From Asterochloris sp. CNOR1 (taxonomy: Eukaryota > Chlorophyta > Trebouxiophyceae > Trebouxiales > Trebouxiaceae), in contig OZ017754.1 of the NCBI GenBank assembly GCA_963969365.1, positions 2,542,001 to 2,606,000 of the forward strand: 64,000 nucleotides of DNA. Direction: 5' to 3'. The notes under the pieces were generated by a model. It was given only the letters and a program-made list of their open reading frames with translations. It had not been told where the DNA came from and ran no database searches. A program made the translations under genes and the position numbers. Positions within the stretch are counted from its first letter, which is position 1. Every line of letters starts with the position of its first letter. Below are positions 36,101 through 46,800 of this stretch, piece by piece.

Positions 36101-37262
36101 TGCTTCAAGGTCCTGGTGTCAAGCACAGGGAGCACAGGCCTGCTCACAAGCTCACCTGTGATGGTCACGGGGCCCCCATCGGCTGATTGCTGCACAGTTG
36201 ATCCAGAGACAGTGCCAGCTGCAGGGCGGGGCAGGGCATAGTCTGAGAAGCAGCAGGGACACTGGCAAGGGGGCATGCCAAGAGGAGCTGTGGAGCATGC
36301 CGGACTGGTTACACACCCCAAGCTGGCAGAATCAGCTCGACTCAGACGTAGAGGCCATGCAGCACGGTGCTGCCTGGAGGAGACCACCAAGAGGGGCATG
36401 ACCTTTCAGGTGCCAGCTGCTCGCAAAGACCAGGGGATCATTGCTTCTCACCTCCCCCATTGCCTCCTTCACCGTCCCCACCCACGCCAGCTAGGTTGAC
36501 ACCCCCGTTGGCTGAGTTGCTGACTATGGTGCTGCTGGGAGGGGGTGACGACTCAGAGCCGCCTGCGTCAGCATTAAAGTGGAGCAGTCAGGCCAGCAGA
36601 GACGCGCTGAAGGGGGGCTGCGTGAGCTCAAGGCAAGCACAGCCTTGCTACTGGAGGAGCTGGAGAACCAGATGCCTGCACCAGCAGCTGGGGTGAGGTA
36701 GCAGGCCTTGCCAGAGGGCAGCAGGACTGCACGCTTCCTGGGTTGCATGCCACTGCGCAAGTGTGTCAGCACACCACAAAGATGCAGCAGTCGCATGTGT
36801 ACTGCTCGCGCGCAGGCGTTCAGTGCCACAGCCTGCACATCATCATGCAGAGCACTAAGAAGGTTACACAGCTCAACCTGACGGCCAGCCAGACTGGCAA
36901 GCTTTGGGGATAAGCCACCCTTGCCCATGCAGCCATCTAGAATGTAGTGTGGGTGTGACTTCTGATAAGGGGCTGCGAGGCGGACAGGCAGGCTGAGCAA
37001 GGTTTGCCACCCCCACCTGTTGGCGTTGCGCTCTGCAGCAGGCCGCGCCTGTCAACCACAGTGGCGCTGGCACCTGCAAAGAAGAGGGGCAGCGTGTTGC
37101 TGTCAGCCTGTTGCTAGGAGAGGCCCTCACACCAGCCAAGACCTGGCCAAGCAAGCTGGCAGCATGGCTGTGCTACAGCTGTACCCCCTGCAGGGGTGGC
37201 TTCCTACCTGCATGACATGCCACCAGCTGCAGAACCAGGGCAGTCGTCAGCCTCCAGAACAT
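30155..37262 (-). CDS. Secreted Pro/Thr- and Ala-rich protein, copy 2
   Basis: Paralog of the gene at 22959-27353. Exon 1 (37262-37208) encodes a signal peptide (MFWRLTTALVLQLVACHA) and ends in phase 1, like copy 1. The next exon (about 37078-37016) reads ASATVVDRRGLLQSATPTG. Likely further exons: about 36570-36450 (GGSESSPPPSSTIVSNSANG then Gly-rich), 36220-36160 (AGTVSGSTVQQSADGGPVTI), 35500 region (WSPPQQSPPSPQWSPSPSPP), 34799-34650 (WSPSPS repeats), 33870 region (GPPRPTPPP). The linker exon (about 33590-33182) is Pro/Thr-rich with STAPPTTQ-type repeats in one open frame. Then 32843-32678, 32316-32228, 31863-31684 (180 nt), 30913-30838, 30656-30591 and 30363-30155 (209 nt, stop) encode Ala/Thr-rich repeats with Cys (DIDLCCLGNELAEVALEQL). 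Phases agree throughout the last six exons. The intron after 30838 begins GC. Extracellular location is inferred from the signal peptide and composition. Confidence 0.75.
31255..31735. repeat. Repeated exon-end copies next to the 180-nt exon of secreted copy 2
   Basis: The 3' end of exon 31863-31684 with its donor (plus-strand text from about 31675: gccactcactgcaagggtgcc, then cagctgctccagggccactt) recurs at about 31540-31592 (...cagctgctccagggtcactt) and, more weakly, near 31375-31415 and 31255-31280. Confidence 0.65.
32994..33030. repeat. Short tandem repeat GTATACACAGAT
   Basis: Two to three units of a 12-bp AT-richer motif (gtatacacagat) in an intron of secreted copy 2. Too small to infer function. 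Confidence 0.8.
34670..34799 (-). repeat. Coding minisatellite, hexapeptide WSPSPS
   Basis: An 18-bp unit is repeated about seven times. On the minus strand it codes SPSPSW repeats drifting to TPSPSW, preceded by CTGCAG and followed by AAG|TAAGCA or a nearby donor. The Ser-Pro pattern is like extensin or other hydroxyproline-rich glycoproteins and fits the proline-rich N-terminal part of the secreted protein. Confidence 0.75.
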
Positions 37263-38173
37263 GGTGAGATTGGATGCTGACAACAGCTGTCACAGGCACA
37301 AAGAAGCTGCGGGTTCCCTGTAACACCTCAGCCACAGACCCGCCCAAATGCTTCCAACCTTTCAGGGTAACCTTCTTGGCCCGACCAAGACAGGTGGCCA
37401 AGCTCCTGTCAGACTGGAACACAGAATCCTTAAAGAAGATCTTCGAGCAAGGCAGCGCCCAGGACAGCAGTCTACTGCGATGCGCAGGGACAGGTCTTGC
37501 ATTGTATGTATGCTGGAAGCGCAGGCGCCCAGCTGTGCTGCCGTGACAGCGGCAACAGCTTCTGCAGGGTAGGCAGTTGCACACACCCTCAGGGCGCCGC
37601 CAATACTGAGCTGCACATAGTCGGCGGAGATTCGTATCAAGGGCAAACAAAGTTTGAGCAGGCCTGCCCTTGGTGGCTGGCAAGCTTCAGGATCTTGGCA
37701 CACCAACTAGACTCTTGGCGACAGACTTAAAGAGTGTGGGGCTCATCATATGCAGAGGTTTATTGCAGGAGTACTCTTGAAAGAGGGAGGATGAGGTGCA
37801 AGGTACAGAGGCCAGCTGGCGCATGATTGCTGGCTGATCAGTTGTCTGGGAAAGGCTGTGCCTGACATGGGGTCAACTGGAAGGAGAGCATCGGCACCCA
37901 GGCTGCTGCCCAGAAGCATGCGTATGGAGAATGTTTGCAGAAAGCATTGGTGTAAGCAGGCAGGCAAGCAGTAGATGAGATAAGGGGTGACAGCTGATGT
38001 ACTAGTTACCATTACTCATCTGTAGCATTGCCAGCGCTAGCATAAAGAAGCCAGCCATTTGCCAGCCAGGAAAGAAAGGGAGTGTGCAATGAGCTGGCAT
38101 GGAGTACACCTGCCAGCCTCACCCAGAGCAGTGCATGATCAGTGTTCGCACTTTGAACACAAGGAACTCAGCA
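37263..38173. promoter_or_regulatory. Divergent intergenic region, secreted copy 2 / PITHD1
   Basis: About 910 bp between the two start codons. It should contain both promoters by position. The minus strand has an open frame (about 37470-37270, VTLKGWKHLGGSVAEVLQG) that reads rather like protein, so an untranslated or alternative upstream exon is possible, but no start or splice evidence supports it. Confidence 0.4.
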
Positions 38174-40512
38174 ATGCCACCGTTCCAGGGGTGCTGCGCA
38201 CATGATCACGATTGCGAGGAGGCAGACTGTGGCCCAGCCTGGTCTTTGCACGATCATGTGGACACCCCCAGGGTGTGTACCATGCACCAGGAATGGTTGC
38301 TCATGTTTGTAGATGGATGGAAAGAAGATTTAAGCGGTGATCTGTCCCAGCATCTTCCACCTCCCTTGCATGCCACGCAGGTGACCTGCCTTAATGAGGC
38401 GGAGGCAGGCAGCGTGCGCAGCATGTTCAGGCCGTGGGCGCACCGCACGCAGGATCCAGAGCGCCCCCTGCAGAGCAACGAGGACGATCCTGAGCTGCTG
38501 ATCACCATTCCATTCAATGGCACAGTCAAGATCAAGGCCATCTGCCTCATAGGTCGGCCTTCACAATGCAGTCTGTGCAGGGCCACAGGCTGCATGGCCT
38601 GCCGCAAATGCATGTGTCCAGCAGACGGCATGGCCTGCCGCAAATGCATGTGTCCAGCAGACGGCATGGCACCATGGTGCCTGCGGCTATCAGGCTGCTG
38701 ATTCCTCCCACCCTTGGCCAGCGCTTGGGCCTGTCTGGCTAAGCATCCTGCCTCTCCTCAAGCATCTCCACTGCCTGCCACAGCTGGCGCTAGTGATGGC
38801 AGTGCCCTGGTCCACCCATAGCCCAAATACTGGAAGTCCCTTCCCTGCCTGCCACAGGTGGCAGCAATGATGGTAGCGCCCCCGCAAAGGTCAGGGCCTT
38901 TGTGAATCGGGATGCCCTGGACTTTGGCTCAGTGGCGGACATGCCGCCCACGCAGCAGTGGGACCTTCAGGAGTCTGGACAGGCCGACATGGAGTACCCC
39001 ACCCAGTAAGGATTCGGGCTGGTAGTGCAAGGCGCTGTTGGGGGGCGAGCAGTTTGGCTCTGCAATTTGTGTACAAAACACATCACCTACCCAGGGATCT
39101 GCCTGCACGGTGGACAGTCACACAGGGACTGGGTACAGCAGCTGTAACCTGTAGCCCCCAGCAGCAAGGGCTGTTTGTTTTGTTTGCGCTGCTGCTTGTG
39201 GGACCTGCGGGAGACGGGCCAGGCCAACATGAAACACCTCACCCAGTGAGGTGTTCAGCTGGCAACATGGGAGGCTCTACAACTAGCTCTGCTGGTGTCA
39301 GGGCAGCAGTAGGGGCCCCCCAGTGACTCTGATGGCACCGACTTGCAGTGATGACAGGGACTCAAGCTGCGTTTACAGGGTGGCCTGCTGGTGTCCCTTC
39401 AGACACCCACCCCAGCCAGCCTGCTGAGCTGCACACGCAGTCAAGGTGGCAACCCAGAATTCCTTACGACTGCCCAGCACCACCTCGTAGATTGCTGAGC
39501 TGCACCTGGCCCTGCGGTGCAGGGTGGCACTGCATGTCGCTTGGGGTTCCAGAAAGCCCTTCCCTGCCACTCCACTGCCGTTGATACTCAAACGTCGTTG
39601 CTGGCGCAGTGCTGAGCTGCGCCTGCCCCTGCAGTGCAGGGTGGCCAAGTTCAACGGCGTGCACACCTTGACGCTGCACATCCCCGAGAATTTTGGGGCT
39701 GACCACACCACCCTCACCTTCATTGGCATCAAAGGGGACTTAACAGAGGTGAGCCTGCCCCTACGCCCTTTGCCGAGTTCCAGGGAACCAGGTGCACCAT
39801 GGGAATCTGCCTGCCTTCTCCTCTTGGCAGGCAGAGGGTTCTTGCCTGGAATCAGCCACCTTGGCAGTCACAGCTGCCTGCTGTGGGCCGCCAGCAGCTC
39901 TGGTGTGGGCCTGCCCACTTGGCCTCTGCTGCCAAGGCTGCCTGCCCTGGAGTGGAAACAGCAAGATTGGAGCCTCATGGGCGTGCCTCGTGGTCAGTTG
40001 CAAGTGCTTGCGGAGGCTGCCTCAGTGCTGCAGCTGGGGAAAAGGCTTGAAACAGCCGCCAGGCCCTGCCAATGTAAGTGATGTGCCATGAGTGCTGTGC
40101 TGCAGGTGGGAGGCCAGCATGTTGGGGCGGCTGGTTGATACACCTCATGTCTGCTGTCGATTACAGGGAATCCTGAGGTCAGGCAGTGAGAGGGTGCAGG
40201 CTACCCATTTGCTGTCCATGCCACCTTGCTGGAGGTTCTGTGGCCGGTTCTTACTGGCTCATACCTTTTGTGGCCAGGATGGGCTGGGGAAAAGGGGGGT
40301 TCAAGTATGTGTCTGTGGGAGCCTCAGTAATGACTGTTGCTCTTTAGAAGGCAGGGCATGTTGTGACATGCATGAAGGCCAATCTCACGCAAAGCTGTGC
40401 TGCCCTGTAGAATCGGAGGGGAGCTGTGACAGCCGTCTATGAAGCAAGGGCACTCCCATCAGATCACAAAACAGAGTCAGATCCACATGGTATGAGCAAA
40501 GAGCTGATGTGA
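38174..40512 (+). CDS. PITHD1: PITH domain-containing protein (PITHD1 homolog), complete
   Basis: Five exons in perfect phase: 38174-38272, 38381-38552, 38858-39005, 39640-39748, 40411-40512. Total 630 nt, 209 aa, close to the usual length of PITHD1. The N-terminus is His/Asp/Cys-rich (GCCAHDHDCEEADCG), as in the family. The PITH core follows: CLNEAEAGSVRSMFRPW, DDPELLITIPFNGTVKIKAI, FVNRDALDFGSVADM, VAKFNGVHTLTLHIPENFGA, LTFIGIKGDLTE, ending GAVTAVYEARALPSDHK. The PITH domain is also the proteasome-interacting C-terminal domain of TXNL1; animal PITHD1 has been linked to proteasome interaction, so a proteasome-linked role is possible here. The start is the ATG just before the His/Cys-rich segment; an upstream in-frame ATG at 38099 adds an unfamiliar stretch. 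Introns hold degenerate copies of several exon ends. It converges on the PDR gene. Confidence 0.95.
38592..38667. repeat. Tandem duplication of about 36 bp in PITHD1 intron 2
   Basis: The unit begins GGCATGGCCTGCCGCAAATG (or with GCTGCATGG at the left end) and ends TGTGTCCAGCAGAC; two adjacent copies are nearly identical. Confidence 0.9.
38771..39660 (+). repeat. Multiple partial exon duplications in PITHD1 introns
   Basis: Three exon ends are copied. The acceptor and start of exon 3 (38848-38890) recurs at about 38771-38820 (ggcgctagtgatggcagtgc beside ggcagcaatgatggtagcgc). The end of exon 3 with its donor (38958-39012) recurs at about 39198-39260, where the copy reads WDLRETGQANMKHLTQ beside the real WDLQESGQADMEYPTQ. 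The acceptor and start of exon 4 (39611-39650) recurs at about 39496-39535 and more weakly at about 39422. Confidence 0.8.
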
Positions 40513-40815
40513 AGCAGGGCAAGGCTGTATACAGGCGTGCCACAAAGACAACGCTAAAACAAATAAAGAGGGTTGAGTAGCACCTGTTGCCTCTTTTTAA
40601 CAGCATAGTCAACAGCATCTTTGAAAGTCAGCAGAAAATAGTTGATGTGTTTGCCAGAACGTGAAATGAAGTAGCAATCACAGTCCCAAATGTCATCAGA
40701 AACAGGATTAGCTGTGGAAGGGAGGACTTGGCATAAAAGATTAACTGGTGCACCGTTAAAGCCGGAACAGTGTCCTGGGTCCCTGAGCTGGCCAGTGATA
40801 GCAAATAGCGAGGTC
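40513..40815. other. Convergent 3' spacer, PITHD1 / PDR
   Basis: About 300 bp between the two stop codons, shared by both 3' UTRs. AATAAA occurs on the plus strand at about 40560, but whether this alga uses that signal is unknown. Confidence 0.5.
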
Positions 40816-43800
40816 TCATCTACTTTCTGCAGCAGTGAGAGAGTGCACAGCTGTCCAGCATGCATACACAACAGTGAGCAAGCCATCAGGCACAATCAAC
40901 TCAGAGCAGCAGGAAGCACTCACGGAAGTTCAGGAACTTGAGAGCTAGGGCATTAAAGACCCTGAATGCTAGAGCGTAAAGAACAACAACACCGATACAC
41001 CTGCATCATGGGGCACTTGGTGATGCAGAAGCAACCGCTGGCAGCTAACTGTGCAACGCTTGTGGCTCACATGCAGCGGCAGCCACCCAGAAGGCAGTTG
41101 GCCATCATGCCAAACCCAGACATGGCAGCTGGCACTTGCTTGCAGTGCCGCAGCTGCAATTCACATGCACAGGCGGTGCAGCAAGCCTTCACTCACCAGC
41201 CCCAGAAGTCGTGTCTAAAGCCTAGTGACGTCTGGATGTAGTCAGCCAAGTTGGTGGGGGTGCCATCCGTCTGGACGAACACCACATCTGATCGGTCGCC
41301 CAGCTGGTTGGCCACCAGGCCCCAGGTGACAAAAGTCAGGGGGTTGGCGTACCTACAATAAGGGAGAGGTGCAGGAGGTTGGCAGGCAGCTTAATGGGTC
41401 TTGGAGCACAGTGGACTGCCACTGACAAGGCATGTCTCAACAAGAGACCCAGAGGTATGAGTAGGTGGCAGACAGGGGTGGTGGTCAGGCACAGTGTCGG
41501 TGGGCGGGTGGCAGGGGGGTGAGGGTGTGTATCTGCACAGCAATAGAGGGAGTGGGAGAGGGTGGAAGGCAGCTTTGTGGACAAGGGTTGATGCAGCAGG
41601 GTGGGGCTGTTTGACAAAGTCCCTCCAGCATGGCATGGGCAGGGGCCGCCCACATTGAAGATATGCAATCAGGGCCAAATGCACTGGCTGTGCATGCAGC
41701 AGAGCAAGCTTTGTGTCTCAGAGCCTGGTGGCAGGACTCACAGTGCCCAGTACCACCAGCCCTCGTGCGCCAGGTATGGCTTGGGGATGTAGAACCCGGA
41801 AAGCACATTCTGCATGGCAGAGCGTCTTGAGGTTTGGCGCTCCATGTCAGCGCAGCAGCAATGCTGTGAAACACACTCCAGCCACACAATTGTGAAGACT
41901 CACTGCCAGCATGAGGTGGATATACACAGCAGCACAGTTGTGAGGAATGCACTAACTCACCCAAGTGGCTATAATGGTAGTCAGCATGGTTGTGGCAATT
42001 TGAAGGCTGCAGGACAAGAGGCAACTTTTGCACTGCAGACCTGCTCAGCCAGAGCAGACTCACATCAACAGCCCTCGCAGTCCCAAGTATGTGGAAGCAA
42101 TGACTGCAGAAGAGAGGCAGTCATGCGCCGCAGGGCTTCTGTGACATGTTGCCATACTGTGCGGAGTGCAAAGCATGAGCTGCCTGAGGGACTTGGGGCA
42201 AATGAGGGGCAGCATGCAGCCTTGAGCACCATCGAGACAGCTGACATGAAATCAGACCTGGGAGTCAGGTTGGTGACACATATGCCCAAGTTGGTAAAGA
42301 TGTCCAAGTTCAGAATCAGGAACAGGCAGAAGGCAAAGAATTTGGCTGCAGCAGCAAGAGCAGGTGGTCAGCTTGTGAGGTGGCGATGCAGAGCCAAGTG
42401 GCCAAGATGTTGCTTTCATGCTCCAGGAGCACTAGAAGATGTTGCTGAGGGAGGGCAGAGAGCAAGGGCAGGTGTGGGTCAGCTCAGCACATGAAGCAAC
42501 TCGTGCCAAAGCTGATGCAGGCAGCTGAGCTGCACAGGGTGCAGATGGTGCTGGGCACACAAAGCGCTGAAGGAGCCGTTTGAGCAAGCTAAGAAAGCGG
42601 CTGCCACGCATGCTACCATGCTCTGCTTGAGATGAGACCTTGCGAGGCCTTGCATGACAGACCGTTTGTGTATGACTGATGGCCATGAGCACCAGGATGC
42701 TGAGGGCACCACGCTCAGGCAAACATCCATCCACCAGGCTGCAGTGCAGTAGACCTCGGCTGCCCAGACAGCAGGCGCTTACCCGCATTTGCAGACTGCC
42801 CTGTGCACCAGTACACGATCATTGTGTACAGGATGCCTTGCACTATGAGGAAGGGGATCTCCACTGTGACCTGGGCCAGCGACCACGGCCCCGCAGCATA
42901 CAGGTAGGCTGCACGCTCCCTGCAGGCACACACTGCCCCGCTCAGGGCTTGGAGGCCCTCAAGGGGCGCGCTGGACAATGCTGGACAATTCAGCGGCATG
43001 CAGGTGGACTGCACGCTCCCTGCAGGCACACGCTGCCCTGCTCAGGGCTTGCAGGCGCATGAGGGGCTCACATACACAGGCTGCGTAAGCTGGCTGCATG
43101 CATGTGGACCACGTGCTCCCTGCAGGGGCATCCTGTTGCTAGAGGACCAGGTGCCTCACATGTCGCAGGACACCGAAGCAGCTGGCATTGTGAGCAGAGA
43201 TCAGCCGACAGAGGTGTTCAATTTGGATTGATGCCCATGGAGTACAGCAAGCATGTGTTCAAGAAGCATGTGCAGGAGCTTGCTGCCTTGCCTCACCGGT
43301 AGAACACTGCACGCTCCACAGACGCGACAGGCAGCACCTGCAAACATGAGTAATACATCATAGGCAGCGATTGTGGGCTTGGGGTCGACAGTGCAGCTAC
43401 ACAGCTCCCTGCACACACACTGCAGTCATTCAAGCGTAAGGGCTTGAGGTGTTGGGTGCAGCGGAGACCTCGCAGCAGGCACAGTGCAGAACGCCAGGCT
43501 CATGGACTTGAGGTCTAGGTGCAGCCAAAGTGCTGCCTGTAGGCGCATTTTGAGTGGTACAAGCCTACACTTGAGCTCCATGCAGGATTCAATAGGCTTC
43601 CCACCATGTGCCTTGCATGTGCCAGATGGCAAGACCCAGGTGGACTGTCCAGCGCTGACAGCCAGCATGCATGACATTGCATGCAACCATAACACCAAGT
43701 ACTGAGAGCTACAGAGCACATACTTGGGCAGGCCTCGGCACCGGCAGCGCATTGCATGCCCGGCAGCATCACTTTGCAGGGCAGGGCAGCCAAGGGCCCC

Positions 43801-46800
43801 ACTTGCTGCAAACAGGCACAGCCCGAGGGCCCTGGGCACAGCGTGCAAGATGCTGGTGAGCGCTGACAGCCGCCGGTCATGACCCTGCCAAAGATGGCGG
43901 GCTGCATGAGTGCTGATCAGGCAGCCTCACACAGCATGCTATGCCTGCTCACATTGAGGGAGTACAGGGCTCCCAGGAAGATGGTCACAGCGTTGATAGC
44001 TCCAATGGTGTTTTGGACACCAATCTGGTCATTGCTGCAGGACAAGGCACAGGCAAGGTGAAGCGTGCTTGCTTGAACTCGCAAGAGGCTCTTGAGAAGA
44101 AATGGCCTTGCCAGCCCCAGCAACAGAGGCTGGAGAAGGGCAGGGCCAGGAAGAGTCAGCGAAGGCATTGCAGTCTCACAGCCACTGACAGGTGCCCCAG
44201 GATGATGACTGCAGAGCTGGCATGCCTGCCTCTGCTTATGGGTACCCTGTGAGCCTGGCCAGCCTTTTGGTCAGGCAACCGTAAGCAGGAGACTCACGTG
44301 TGGTGCCCCAGCTTCCAGTAGAGGGTGCCTAGCACAAATCCTAGAATCATGGTGATGAGGAAGCGCACCCAAGTATCTGCAAAGCACACTCAGGGTTGGT
44401 GTCAGTGTCAGACAAGCAGAGGGCCATTTGAGCTATGTTGCACACCCAGCATGTCTTCAAAGACAGAGACTGAGGGTGGAGTGAGGCATGCGCAGGTGGA
44501 GTGAGGCATGCCCAGTGCAATGGCAGCTGCCACTGAGCCCTGGACTCTGACGAGCTGCATGCTTGAGGGGTGCTGCTCAATGCTGTCAAACAAAGTGCCC
44601 AGCATGCATGCAACAGCGGCAGAATACTGGCTGCCAAGACCCGAGCTCACAGTTGGGGGTTCGCCAGTAGGTAATGGAGAACTTCTTCAGCAGGACCTGC
44701 AGCGGGCACTGCAATCATTTCATGGTGTGGCGTGAAGTCCAGACCGTTGTGCCCAACTGCGAGAGCAACAGCCACTGGCAGGTTTATTGAGGCCGTTGTG
44801 CTGCACAAAGCCATGCACTGAAAGCAGTGTCATGCAGGCGTAGGACTCTTGGACAACAATCCACCAGGGACAGGGACGTCCTAGCCAGCCCCAGAGAGCT
44901 CAACTTCACCAACCTAGAGCAGCAGACAGCTCAAAGCCCCCACACCCTTGTCAACGATCCTCAGACTCTCCAAGTCAACACCACAGGCACACTGCACCCA
45001 CCGTGTACTGGTAGTACCGCCGCCGCGCGTAGACTGTCTTGAAGACAATCCTTGGGAACTTCTCAGAGGGCAGGGCCAGCTCCTGCACCTGCTGGTCCAG
45101 CTGCCTGCAAGGCAGAAAGCAGAAGGAGACTCAAACTGCAAGGAGCAAACTGAACATAACATGAGGAGCCTTGACAGTGAATCATGGCAGATGGAGTGTG
45201 TCGCAGGCCTCTTTGGCACAAATTGCGCACTCAGGGTGACAGAGGGACCTCCTTTGCCCATCTGAGGCCTGCAGTACAAAGGGCACACAGAAGCTGGTCT
45301 GACTGCAAGACAACCGCTCCAGAGTGGTGACTTCATCTTTTTTGGGCCTGCAGCACACAGGCGAACCCATGGCTGGGCTGGCCGCAGGATAGGAGACGTG
45401 CTGTCAGTTCAGCGGACATGCAGCGCAGTGACAGCAAGATTGCTGCATGGCCCTGACCTAATTTTGAGACATGCAGCTGTCCAGGACACCACCATGCCAA
45501 GCGAGAATTGCATGCTACCATTTTGCTGCAGCCATTGACAAGGCATTTGAAAGATCACCGCATCGTTATTGCTTCTAGGGTTTCAGCATGTAGACCTTTT
45601 AGGCAGACTGCGTGTCACGAACTCACCTCCTCAAACCGCTCTCATTGTACACCTTCGTGAAGCTCACGTCGGTACGCTCCTCGGCAGCTGGCGTGCTGAT
45701 CTCCAGCATCCTGCAGGCAGGCAGCCACCAGCTCAGCCATCAGTTGTCTGATGCGAGACAGCCCCGCCTGCAAAGGGCTTCAAGGCTGGCCCTTCAGTGC
45801 TGTCCCAAACGCACCAGGTGGCCGGATTGAGCCCCTCGGGCTTTGGCTCCACACCCAGGGCTTCAAAGTAGTCAATGAGGGTGTTCGAGTCCCTGCCCAG
45901 CGGCCCTGCATAGATGGTGGTGCCCCCACGCTGGAGGAGCAGCAGCTCGTCAAAGGCCTGCATGTGAAAAGGGAGGGTTGCAATTTAACATGCAGTAAGC
46001 AGCTGCATCTTGTTTTGACATGAAGACAGATGTCCTGCAGAGGGATCACTTCAGTCAGAGTCCCAGGCTCAGACAAGACAGTCAAGTGGGCTGACACCAG
46101 TATGAAGGAGTGCAAACATGTAGGCATGCTGCATGGAGCAGCATGCAACACTCACGCTGAAGATCTGCCAGTTGGGCTGGTGAATGGTACAGACCTGAAG
46201 GCACAGGCTCATCATTCAGCATGGAAAGTCATGCTTTGCACAGGTTGGCCCTGCTGTAGGTGATACGCACTTGGGGAGGCAGAGCGAGCCTGGGACACCA
46301 TGACCATGGCTATCATGCATGTCAACCACCAGCAATTGCTGAGCAATCACAAGCACCAGCTGCCATAAAAACGGCTGGAGCACTCACCACGGTGCGGCCT
46401 GTCCGTACAGTGTTCTTCACAGCCCGCATGACTGTGCCAGCAGACCTGGCGTCCAGCCCTGCAGGCACAGGGCGCCCTCATCAGCAAGAGAAAGGTAGGA
46501 AGAGCTTGCTGTGGTAAGGCAGCTCGCTCCGCAGACAGCAGCAAGGCAGTTGCTTGCACAGCTTCCCCACTTCACAGTGTAACGCAGTGCTCTGAGATGA
46601 GGCATGACCCCTTACCTGAGGTGGGCTCATCCATAAACACAATGGAAGGGTTTGCGACCTGCAGGCAGTAGGCACAGTCTCAACCGCTAGATACATCAGC
46701 CTCTGCCATGTGCCTTCCAACTTGCCTCCCGCTATCTCTCCCCTTCAGAGCCCACATTGACCCACCATGTTAGCCACACACAGCAATGGCACCGCAGAAG

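Noticed and set aside
37270-37700. Minus-strand frame VTLKGWKHLGG... upstream of secreted copy 2
   Set aside because: Reads somewhat like protein but lies upstream of a convincing signal-peptide start and has no splice path I can support.
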